Source of the DNA: Alphaproteobacteria bacterium
GTDB taxonomy: Bacteria; Pseudomonadota; Alphaproteobacteria; JAAXGF01
Direction of reading: 5' to 3'
Length of the DNA stretch: 5,684 nucleotides
Assembly (NCBI GenBank): GCA_012267605.1
Contig: JAAXGF010000219.1
Coordinates: 1 to 5,684, forward strand
Below are positions 1 to 4,630 of the stretch, piece after piece. The first letter of the stretch is position 1, and each line of letters begins with the position of its first letter. The position numbers and the translations under genes were made by a program. Under the pieces are notes generated by a model. That model was not told the DNA's origin, made no database searches, and worked only from the letters and a program-made list of their open reading frames with translations.

Positions 1-166
1 GGTCAAGTATATAATTCCCTTTCGTAAATCCGGGTCGCTGTTCAGCGACGGCGGAGATTCCGAGGTCCTGAAAGGTTTGGTCGCAACCCGCTGCTCTAAG
101 GGCATCGATCTGCAACGATAAGGTTTGTTCGTCCGTTGAAACGCGCGCGTAGCCGATCTTGGTCAT
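1..166 (-). CDS. Serine recombinase (resolvase family), N-terminal part, cut by the window edge
   Basis: Reading leftwards from an ATG at 166, the frame stays open to the window edge and gives 55 residues of the catalytic domain of a small serine resolvase. The N-terminus MTKIGYARVSTDEQTLSLQ contains the signature Y-A-R-V-S, with the nucleophilic serine at residue 10 that forms the covalent link to DNA. The first 19 residues are identical to those of the complete resolvase at 4780-5346, and similarity continues through the DxGxS segment (residues 34-38), so the two are paralogues. After RPGF (about residues 45-48) the family normally continues into a helix and the V-W-x-x-D-R-L-G-R motif. Here the last visible residues, KGNYILD, fit this poorly, so either divergence or a disruption near the edge is possible. 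The gene has no Shine-Dalgarno sequence and its start touches a palindrome (167-188), implying autoregulation. Confidence 0.85.
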   Translation of the reverse strand, partial: MTKIGYARVSTDEQTLSLQIDALRAAGCDQTFQDLGISAVAEQRPGFTKGNYILD

Positions 167-315
167 GACAAAGAGGACCCTTTTTGTCCGATCCGCGCCA
201 AACGCATTCTCCCGCCGTTCCGTAACAGAATCCCTAGATTCCCGCGCTCGATTATGGGATTTATAGCAAAAATATAGCGATATGAAAATAGTGACATAAA
301 GGGTCCTTAAAGTAC
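167..315 (-). promoter_or_regulatory. res-like recombination/operator region of the left resolvase
   Basis: Two interrupted palindromes bracket this stretch. The inner one (167-188) has arms GACAAAGAGG and CCTTTTTGTC around a 2-base centre, with one arm mismatch, and touches the resolvase ATG. The outer one (293-315) has arms built on GACATAAAGG and CCTTAAAGTAC. The 104 bp between them include the block CCCGCGCTCGATTAT (241-255) and an AT-rich part. The whole 149-bp arrangement recurs in inverted orientation at 4631-4779 with the same spacing. Resolvases of the Tn3/gamma-delta type bind multi-subsite res regions of about 120 bp just upstream of their own gene, serving both as recombination site and operator; the geometry fits that role. 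Which subsite holds the crossover cannot be read directly. Confidence 0.65.
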
Positions 316-371
316 ACTCGTAAATATAAGATTTAATATTGCAAAATCAGTGCAAATATTCAAAATATCAT

Positions 372-770
372 ATGTTTTATCAAGTTTTTTTGTTTGCGCG
401 TATTCGAGTCTTCTATCTCGCGAACGTGAGACTTGAGGCCATTATATTTTGGGTATTTGTTATTCTCCCGTTCGCAATTCTACCTCAGAATGCCATAGCG
501 GGTGTGTTTAAGAGTTCCGAGTTCCTAACGTGGAAGCGGAATTCGCAGGATTTCTACATTCGTACGTCGATAGGTATGGCGGGACTGATTGCCACCCGAA
601 ACGACAAAGCGCATGGTAAATGCCTGGACGACTGGTATTTCTCGGACGAGGACGCAGCGAATGAGGCGATCCTTGACGTGATGCGGGAGCATCCCGACTA
701 CCATCCTCGCGGAGTTATTCTGGCCGTTCTCGAAAAACGCTGCGGCAGTTTTACGTATTCAGCACGCTGA
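372..770 (+). CDS. Small exported protein resembling the Rap1a/Tai immunity family
   Basis: The gene encodes up to 132 residues from ATG 372. A GTG at 426 gives a better-formed signal peptide (MRLE, a hydrophobic stretch up to ILP, then QNAIA before the likely cleavage), so translation may begin there and yield about 114 residues. No start has a clear Shine-Dalgarno sequence. The mature part recalls the Rap1a/Tai family: a start like F-x-S-x-E-(F/L)-L-x-W, a central Y-I-x-x-x-I-x-x-(A/V), a mid cysteine (GKCLDDW), an amphipathic helix ending HPDYHP, and V-I-L-A-V-L-E-K-R-C-G-S-F at the end. Rap1a proteins are periplasmic antidotes to type VI secretion peptidoglycan amidases. The two C-terminal-half cysteines could form a disulfide, but the extra N-terminal cysteine pair common in the family is absent (W-K where W-C is usual). 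No effector or secretion gene is adjacent. The family call rests on pattern memory only. It converges on the next gene with a 4-base gap. Confidence 0.55.
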   Translation: MFYQVFLFARIRVFYLANVRLEAIIFWVFVILPFAILPQNAIAGVFKSSEFLTWKRNSQDFYIRTSIGMAGLIATRNDKAHGKCLDDWYFSDEDAANEAILDVMREHPDYHPRGVILAVLEKRCGSFTYSAR

Positions 771-774
771 CCAC

Positions 775-1530
775 CTACAGTTTTGGCGTGCCGACATCGA
801 AGGACGTCTGGTCAGTATCAGGTGTCGCCGAAGCTTCGGTTTCCAGCTCCGATCGGATGCCTGGCGGGGCTTTCTCAAGGATATCCTTCTGGATTTGCTC
901 CAACTCCTCCATCGATGGCGGTTCGTTGGTATCGTTGAGTCGGTCCCGTGCGTGACCCAGAATGTCGACCTGATACCGGCGGATTTCTTCAAGGCGTTTT
1001 CTAGCCTCATCGGCAGCGGCTTTCCGCCGGAGGTGCTCTTCATAACTCGGCGCTCCGTCCCGCCAGACAATACTGTCGAGCGCCTCGCGTTCGATGAGTT
1101 TTCCATCCTCGGTCCAGACCCTTCCGTCGGCATCCCTAAACACGGCAGTCCCATTCGGCAGTCGATTGGCGTTATCTAGAATATCGCTCAGTGCCTGTTC
1201 GGCGTCGGCCAATTCCTGTTCCGCCTCGCGAAGTGCTTTTTCGGTAACCGATTCAGCGCGGTCCACGAGGTCCGATACGTTATTGTACAGAGCAGCGTAC
1301 TCGGCGTTGGCGAGCAAAATTGCTAGCGCGGTATGGATAGCCCAATCGCGCTCGCGCCGTTCCTTCGACTTCGGATCGCGCGCTCCTCGGGGCAGGAATT
1401 TCGTCATGCGGCCAACGTCACGTCCTGCGAATGCGTGGTGGAAATCGTCGTGCTCTTCCTGACGGCGTTTTTCCGCCAATTCCTCCACACTATTCTGAAA
1501 ATCCCAATCGTCGTTTGCCAATTTCCACAC
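775..1530 (-). CDS. Unrecognised hydrophilic coiled-coil protein, 251 residues
   Basis: I do not recognise this family. The protein starts at GTG 1530 (no in-frame ATG fits; an ATG at 1534 is out of frame) and has no signal peptide or membrane segment. Visible parts: a charged N-terminus (residues 1-62, with RRQEEHDDFHHAF and a KSKERRERDW cluster); a short alanine/leucine-rich helix (63-82); a heptad-like helix rich in Ala/Glu/Leu (88-120); a compact beta-like motif N-G-T-A-V-F-R-D-A-D-G-R-V-W-T-E-D-G (126-143) followed by S-I-V-W-R-D-G-A-P-S-Y-E-E-H-L (153-167); a second charged helix (165-200); and an acidic, probably disordered tail. The F-R-D-A-D-G-x-V-W motif between two coiled coils suggests a structural or adaptor protein. 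Codon usage is GC-rich and ordinary, and the long frame with a good upstream promoter (1571-1600) argues that it is real. Confidence 0.75.
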   Translation of the reverse strand: MWKLANDDWDFQNSVEELAEKRRQEEHDDFHHAFAGRDVGRMTKFLPRGARDPKSKERRERDWAIHTALAILLANAEYAALYNNVSDLVDRAESVTEKALREAEQELADAEQALSDILDNANRLPNGTAVFRDADGRVWTEDGKLIEREALDSIVWRDGAPSYEEHLRRKAAADEARKRLEEIRRYQVDILGHARDRLNDTNEPPSMEELEQIQKDILEKAPPGIRSELETEASATPDTDQTSFDVGTPKL

Positions 1531-1570
1531 CCATCGTTTACACGAAAATTCTATCTTTACGTGTATTTCT

Positions 1571-1600
1571 ATTCTAACAAATCGCCTGATTCCCTGTCAA
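1571..1600 (-). promoter_or_regulatory. Sigma-70-type promoter for the coiled-coil gene
   Basis: On the minus strand, TTGACA (1600-1595) is followed after 18 bases by TAGAAT (1576-1571), a consensus -35 and a 5/6 -10. Transcription would begin near 1563, giving a leader of about 30 bases before the GTG at 1530. A perfect 6-bp inverted repeat, TACACG (1539-1544) with CGTGTA (1560-1565), sits over the expected start of transcription and could be an operator or a 5' hairpin. The leader holds no strong Shine-Dalgarno sequence. Confidence 0.6.
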
Positions 1601-1660
1601 AAAGCGGGGTTAGCATCATCCATCGCGCCGTGGCGTAACCCACTGCCGCAAGGTGAAAAT

Positions 1661-1700
1661 TTGACAAATTTCCTTGATTGTGTATACAATAAGTGTATAC
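1661..1700 (+). promoter_or_regulatory. brnTA promoter with tandem GTGTATAC operator-like repeats
   Basis: TTGACA (1661-1666) is a consensus -35 and TACAAT (1685-1690), 18 bases downstream, is a 5/6 -10. Two copies of GTGTATAC lie at 1680-1687 and 1693-1700, 13 bases apart, each containing the palindrome GTATAC; a partial third (GTGTAT) is at 1704-1709. The first copy overlaps the -10 and the second the expected transcription start. BrnA-type ribbon-helix-helix antitoxins are known to repress their own promoters as complexes with BrnT, so these repeats are the natural candidate operator. The mRNA leader before the brnT ATG at 1708 would be only about 10 bases. Confidence 0.65.
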
Positions 1701-1707
1701 GTTGTGT

Positions 1708-1980
1708 ATGAACTTTGAATGGGATGAACAGAAACGCCAGACAAATATCAGGGATCATGCGATCGACTTTTACCGGGCGGCCAAGATATTCCGGAATCCG
1801 ACCTACGAGGACGAGGATTTTATTGATGAATTTGGCGAACAGAGATATCGCGCTATCGGCCAATGGGAAGGAAATTTCATGGTCGTCATCTACGTATGGC
1901 GCGGCGACAGCATCCGAATAATCTCGGCGTGGAAGGCAAGCAGCTATGACAGAGAAAAATACCACACACATATCCGATGA
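1708..1980 (+). CDS. brnT: BrnT-family ribonuclease toxin
   Basis: This 90-residue protein matches the type II toxin BrnT, a RelE-fold ribonuclease that inhibits translation. Seen in sequence: F-E-W-D-E-Q-K-R (3-10), N-I-R-D-H-A-I-D-F (13-21), an A-x-x-I-F-x-(N/D)-P segment (25-31), G-E-Q-R-Y-R-A-I-G (43-51), a hydrophobic strand V-V-I-Y-V-W-R-G (59-66), R-I-I-S-A-W-K-A-S (70-78) and a terminal E-K-Y. Length and order fit the family. I chose ATG 1708, which begins at the family's N-terminus, over the GTG at 1693, which lies inside the operator repeats. There is no Shine-Dalgarno sequence, and the transcript appears nearly leaderless. The family usually has Arg where this protein has Trp75 in the ISA(R)(K/R)A motif, which may alter activity. 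The 3' end overlaps brnA by 35 bases, typical of a co-translated toxin-antitoxin pair. Confidence 0.92.
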   Translation: MNFEWDEQKRQTNIRDHAIDFYRAAKIFRNPTYEDEDFIDEFGEQRYRAIGQWEGNFMVVIYVWRGDSIRIISAWKASSYDREKYHTHIR

Positions 1981-2218
1981 GGAGCTAGACGCGCAGAAGG
2001 ACCTGACGCGGGACGACGCGCCGGAGGGGCCGGAGCTTGGGGCTGATTTCTGGGACCGTGCCAAGCTGGTCATGCCCCGGACCAAACAGCATATGAGCTT
2101 GCGTCTCGACCCTGACATCGTGGCCTTCTTCAAGGCTCAGGGCAAAGGCTGGCAGACCCGAATGAATGCCGTCTTGCGCTCCTACGTCGAAGCCCACCGG
2201 AACGAAAGCCGCGATTGA
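1946..2218 (+). CDS. brnA: BrnA-family ribbon-helix-helix antitoxin
   Basis: This 90-residue protein matches BrnA, which binds and neutralises BrnT and represses the shared promoter. The N-terminal part (1-46) is acidic and probably flexible, including E-L-G-A-D-F-W-D-R-A-K (30-40), the region expected to contact the toxin. The C-terminal part is the DNA-binding ribbon-helix-helix: beta strand K-Q-H-M-S-L-R-L-D (47-55), then D-P-D-I-V-A-F-F-K-A-Q-G-K-G-W-Q-T-R-M-N-A-V-L-R-S-Y-V (spanning 55-81), close to the family consensus. The ATG at 1946 has a good Shine-Dalgarno sequence, GGAAGG (1931-1936), nine bases upstream and inside the toxin gene. This contrasts with the toxin's missing ribosome site and would favour antitoxin excess. 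A hairpin follows the stop codon directly. Confidence 0.93.
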   Translation: MTEKNTTHISDEELDAQKDLTRDDAPEGPELGADFWDRAKLVMPRTKQHMSLRLDPDIVAFFKAQGKGWQTRMNAVLRSYVEAHRNESRD

Positions 2219-2224
2219 GAAAGC

Positions 2225-2242
2225 CGGCAAAAAAATTTGCCG
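2225..2242. terminator. Hairpin just after brnA, weak terminator candidate
   Basis: CGGCAAA (2225-2231) and TTTGCCG (2236-2242) form a perfect 7-bp stem with a four-base loop, seven bases after the brnA stop codon. The stem is only half GC, and no T-run follows on either strand, so intrinsic termination would be weak. It may instead protect the 3' end of the brnTA transcript. Confidence 0.35.
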
Positions 2243-2353
2243 CCTCGCGGGGGAACCGGAGAGACGGCGCAGTGTATCTGCATATGTAAGGGGACAAGAT
2301 TATCCATAGCCTGCCAGTTTGTCGAGAGCCGAAGCGCACAGGCCAACGACAAA

Positions 2354-2848
2354 ATGTCACACGTGTTTAGCGTCGTAATGCTCGACGGCGACAGCGCTGA
2401 CAACGTGAGGGCCTTACGGAAGGCCGCGCAGGATGGCGATTTCTTTGGTCGCTTCTTTATCGCGTCACCTGATTTTGAGTTGGCCAATTTTACGGTTGAT
2501 GAACTTGTGAATTCGGTATTGACGCTTGCCTTTCTCAACGGTGGTGACACGATTACGGCAGAAGAGATTTTGCCTCTCGTACGCGGCGTGAAATCGGTGA
2601 AGGAATTCTTCGCGGCCCTGGAGACCATCAATTTAACTGGCGTTGCAAAAGGCGCGGATTGGGGTGCGAAATTAATGGAACATGCAATTGGCTACCCGGA
2701 GCTGCCACAAGGGCATGAGCATGCCGGAAAATTTCGTCCTGTGATTGAGGCGGCGCGGATTATGATTTCTGCGCAGGACGCTGGATACGTCCGTTCTCTA
2801 GAACGGTTTGTAGTTGATCCTGGTACTGGTGAGCTTCGTGAGAAATAG
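2354..2848 (+). CDS. Uncharacterised protein, possibly the C-terminal part of a TOPRIM/OLD-like nuclease
   Basis: The frame runs from ATG 2354 to TAG 2848 (164 residues). It is open further upstream to the brnA stop, but the only earlier start, a TTG at 2237, lies in the post-brnA hairpin and is unlikely. No signal peptide or membrane segment is seen. The N-terminus, V-F-S-V-V-M-L-D-G-D (4-13), followed by N-V-R-A-L-R-K, then S-P-D-F-E-L-A-N-F-T-V-D-E-L-V (38-52), resembles the acidic-strand and D-F-E-x-x-N-F segment in the C-terminal halves of OLD-type TOPRIM proteins. The rest is mostly helical and ends in P-G-T-G-E-L-R-E-K. If that reading is right, the ATPase portion and the catalytic glutamate strand are missing, making this a fragment or a repurposed domain. 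The ribosome site is poor. It lies 135 bases after brnA on the same strand and converges on the PIN toxin gene. Confidence 0.65.
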   Translation: MSHVFSVVMLDGDSADNVRALRKAAQDGDFFGRFFIASPDFELANFTVDELVNSVLTLAFLNGGDTITAEEILPLVRGVKSVKEFFAALETINLTGVAKGADWGAKLMEHAIGYPELPQGHEHAGKFRPVIEAARIMISAQDAGYVRSLERFVVDPGTGELREK

Positions 2849-2893
2849 ATTGGCCCCCCACAGAATGGGGTGCTTACGGTGTTTCGGATCGGA

Positions 2894-3328
2894 TCATTCG
2901 CGGATCATGATCTCATCGAGAAAAGCCTTGGCGGTGAGGATACGTATGCCTTCATGGGTGTCGAGGGCGCGGAGGTCCTTGTCGCCGGTGACAATGAAAT
3001 CGGCCTTTGCGGCCATGGCTGCGGCGATGACATGGTCGTCATCGGGATCACGGCAAACAGGGCCTATGTCCGGCATGTCGGTAACCATGAAAGCGAGGTC
3101 ACCCATTAGCTCCTTGCACCAGGCCTGTGCGGATTCGGGAGAATATCCATAAGAATTGCGCAGGCGCGGATTCATCAAAGAGCGGCGGGTTTCCTCAATC
3201 AGGATCGGGGAGATATGGAGCATATAGCGTCCCTGTTCGGCCAGGGCGAGAACCTCGCCGGGCGGGGAACGGGGAAACAAGAAGGCACTGACCAGCACCG
3301 AGGCATCAACGACGGCGCTCTTCAGCAT
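2894..3328 (-). CDS. PIN-domain toxin (VapC-like ribonuclease)
   Basis: This 144-residue protein matches the PIN-domain toxins annotated as putative toxin-antitoxin toxin component, PIN family. The acidic active-site positions are visible: Asp8 in A-V-V-D-A-S-V, Glu45/Glu46 in I-L-I-E-E-T, the R-D-P-D-D-D-H-V-I-A-A-A segment (93-104) with Asp96-98, and Asp116/Asp118 in V-T-G-D-K-D-L. PIN domains use these carboxylates to hold metal ions and cut RNA. I chose ATG 3328 because it places the first strand directly at the N-terminus; a longer frame from 3400 only adds a low-complexity extension lying within the antitoxin gene. The start overlaps the antitoxin gene by 23 bases, consistent with translational coupling. 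The Shine-Dalgarno sequence is weak. All catalytic residues appear present, so it should be active. Confidence 0.9.
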   Translation of the reverse strand: MLKSAVVDASVLVSAFLFPRSPPGEVLALAEQGRYMLHISPILIEETRRSLMNPRLRNSYGYSPESAQAWCKELMGDLAFMVTDMPDIGPVCRDPDDDHVIAAAMAAKADFIVTGDKDLRALDTHEGIRILTAKAFLDEIMIRE

Positions 3329-3569
3329 AGTTTCTTCGCTCTTGATCGACGACGGCTTGTATTTCGGCCTCCTGCTCCGGTGTGGGGCCGCGACGGTCAA
3401 CGGTGACAGGGCGGAGCAGAATTCCCGCTTTGGTCACCTCGGCTTCGAGATAGTCACCTTCCTTGAGGCGTGCGGCCTGGCGGATTTCGAGCGGCAGCGT
3501 GATCTGTGCCGCGCGGCGCAGTCGGACCAAGGTCATCTCCGTATCTCCCGTATCGCCGGAATCGCTCAT
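3306..3569 (-). CDS. AbrB/SpoVT-type antitoxin partner of the PIN toxin
   Basis: The protein is 87 residues from ATG 3569. Residues 13-55 form an AbrB/MazE-type swapped-hairpin DNA-binding domain: T-L-V-R-L-R-R-A-A-Q-I-T-L-P-L-E-I-R (13-30), then A-R-L-K-E-G-D-Y-L-E-A-E-V (33-45) and a strand ending L-L-R-P-V. The C-terminal tail (59-87) is charged and helical (P-E-Q-E-A-E-I-Q-A-V-V-D-Q-E-R-R) and is where the toxin would be bound. An alternative ATG at 3536 (Met12) begins right at the domain and has a better Shine-Dalgarno sequence (GGGAG, eight bases upstream), so the true start may be there. It precedes the PIN toxin in the usual antitoxin-first order, with a clear promoter at 3607-3635. 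Confidence 0.9.
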   Translation of the reverse strand: MSDSGDTGDTEMTLVRLRRAAQITLPLEIRQAARLKEGDYLEAEVTKAGILLRPVTVDRRGPTPEQEAEIQAVVDQERRNYAEERRR

Positions 3570-3606
3570 CTTCTAAGACTTTCGTAAATTCGTTTAATCT
3601 TATTTT

Positions 3607-3635
3607 ATTATATTACGAATCTCGTATAATTGCAA
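3607..3635 (-). promoter_or_regulatory. Promoter and operator-like repeat of the PIN/AbrB pair
   Basis: On the minus strand, TTGCAA (3635-3630) is followed after exactly 17 bases by a perfect TATAAT (3612-3607). The predicted transcription start near 3600 leaves about 30 bases before the antitoxin ATG at 3569. In the spacer, TACGA (3614-3618) and TCGTA (3622-3626) form a perfect inverted repeat with a 3-base centre. This is a likely site for autorepression by the AbrB-type antitoxin or its complex with the toxin. Confidence 0.65.
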
Positions 3636-3657
3636 ATTTATGGGATTTCTGGGAATC

Positions 3658-3684
3658 AAAAACGGCGGCTCCGAAGAACCGCCG
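3658..3684 (-). terminator. Strong intrinsic terminator of the PEP-CTERM gene
   Basis: Read on the minus strand, CGGCGGUUC, loop UUCG and GAGCCGCCG form a 9-bp stem with one U-G wobble, capped by the very stable C(UUCG)G tetraloop and followed by five U residues (3662-3658). It lies 26 bases past the PEP-CTERM stop codon. It ends that transcript before the antitoxin promoter at 3607-3635 and so insulates the toxin-antitoxin operon. Confidence 0.88.
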
Positions 3685-3689
3685 CTCAA

Positions 3690-3707
3690 CACCTTATATA
3701 TAAGGTG
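3690..3707. repeat. Perfect 18-bp palindrome CACCTTATATATAAGGTG
   Basis: The sequence equals its own reverse complement over 18 bases. It sits two bases past the PEP-CTERM stop codon and immediately before the terminator hairpin. With no spacer, an RNA hairpin would need to open its centre, so a DNA-binding site or a secondary 3' hairpin are both possible. Its role is unknown. Confidence 0.6.
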
Positions 3708-3709
3708 AT

Positions 3710-4579
3710 TTATGCTGACTTGTATCGGTTGCGCCGCATCCACGCAAATCCGGCCAATCCACTACCGAACAGTGCAAGGGTGGCAGGTTCGGGCATGGCG
3801 GTTGGACGGGTTAGATTCGCAATATCGAAAAGACTGTCATCACCGAACCGGATGGAATCGAGGCCGGTAGTTGAGGTCAGAAATTGATCGACCGATAGGA
3901 TTTGAGCGCCTGAGGGAAGCTCGATCCGTAGGTCGTCATTTGCGAAGCTAAAGAGCAGGTCGCCAAACACCACGCCGTCGGGCAGATCGAGGATATCGGT
4001 ACTGGCACCGCCAGTTTCGATGATGGTGTGAACGTCTCCGGCGACAGCAGTTGGGGCCACAGCATAGATATCGTTGCCAGCACCACCAATCGCGGTGCCG
4101 TCACCGCCATCAAGCGATAGAAAATCATCACCGGCCCCGGCGTCGATAAAATCCAGTCCGGTTGAAGCGGTAATGGTATCGGCGAAGGGGGAGCCGAAGA
4201 AGATGTCATTGCCCGCACCGCCGGTCATGATCACCGCCATATTCGACAGGCTGGCATCGACAACATCGTTGCCGCTGCCTGCGAAGATCGCCCCGATATT
4301 GAGGAACGATCCCGCGTCGAAGAAATCCGCCTGATTGGTCATCGAGATAATGTCGAATCCGCCCAGACCGTCATAAGTGGCGTTGTTAAAATTGAACGTG
4401 CCGTTGATGGGAACGGACACGCCCGACGGGCTGATCAGTGTCGTGTTGACCGGTGTGCCGGGCGTCCCCGAGAAAGCGAAGAAGTCGTTCGCGGGCGTGC
4501 CGATGATGGGCATGGCCGATACCATATAAGGAAAGGTGACAAGAAGCGACGCCAGGAAAGCTTTAGTAATCACGCGCAT
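3710..4579 (-). CDS. Secreted RTX-like protein with PEP-CTERM sorting signal
   Basis: The 289-residue protein begins with a Sec signal peptide (M-R-V-I-T-K, hydrophobic to residue 20, likely cleavage after V-S-A at 22). A Thr/Ser/Asn-rich region (25-95) follows. RTX-like glycine/aspartate repeats then appear: G-S-G-N-D-V-V-D-A (101-109), G-G-A-G-N-D-I-F-F-G (120-129), G-A-G-D-D-F-L-S-L-D-G-G-D-G (148-161) and G-G-A-G-N-D-I-Y (165-172). These are expected to bind calcium in a beta-roll. Residues 208-255 (N-D-D-L-R-I-E-L-P-S-G, ending I-R-F-G-D-D) resemble the haemolysin calcium-binding-associated domain. The C-terminus is a full PEP-CTERM signal: P-E-P (263-265), a hydrophobic helix (267-280) and M-R-R-N-R-Y-K (281-287), which exosortase cleaves during delivery to the envelope. 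Start ATG 4579 has GGAG ten bases upstream. No exosortase gene lies in the window, so sorting depends on the host. A strong terminator follows. Confidence 0.9.
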   Translation of the reverse strand: MRVITKAFLASLLVTFPYMVSAMPIIGTPANDFFAFSGTPGTPVNTTLISPSGVSVPINGTFNFNNATYDGLGGFDIISMTNQADFFDAGSFLNIGAIFAGSGNDVVDASLSNMAVIMTGGAGNDIFFGSPFADTITASTGLDFIDAGAGDDFLSLDGGDGTAIGGAGNDIYAVAPTAVAGDVHTIIETGGASTDILDLPDGVVFGDLLFSFANDDLRIELPSGAQILSVDQFLTSTTGLDSIRFGDDSLFDIANLTRPTAMPEPATLALFGSGLAGFAWMRRNRYKSA

Positions 4580-4630
4580 TGTTGAATGTCTCCGACAAAC
4601 AGTGATAGGATAACCCCTCTATTGACGCGT

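Noticed and set aside
759..1462. Frames on both strands overlapping the coiled-coil gene
   Set aside because: They show serine/arginine-rich composition typical of shadows of a GC-rich gene, with no family features and no promoters of their own.
1597..2133. 178-codon minus-strand frame across brnT and brnA
   Set aside because: It is antisense to two well-recognised genes with promoter and ribosome signals and has no recognisable domain.
2237..2353. TTG start at 2237 for the uncharacterised protein
   Set aside because: The codon is inside the hairpin after brnA, has no ribosome site, and the added cysteine-rich residues look non-coding.
2854..2870. CCCCA/TGGGG hairpin between the convergent genes as a terminator
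   Set aside because: The stem is only 5 bp, and no T-run follows on either strand.
3329..3400. N-terminal extension of the PIN toxin from 3400
   Set aside because: It lies inside the antitoxin gene, is low in complexity, and PIN domains begin with the first strand that follows ATG 3328.
4080..4280. CRISPR-like spaced repeats in the PEP-CTERM gene
   Set aside because: The repeats are degenerate and coding (RTX-like glycine/aspartate motifs), with no constant repeat length or unique spacers.
3877..4334. Frames overlapping the PEP-CTERM gene on both strands
   Set aside because: Proline/serine-rich shadow translations of glycine/aspartate repeats; the repeat-bearing frame with signal peptide and PEP motif is clearly the real one.
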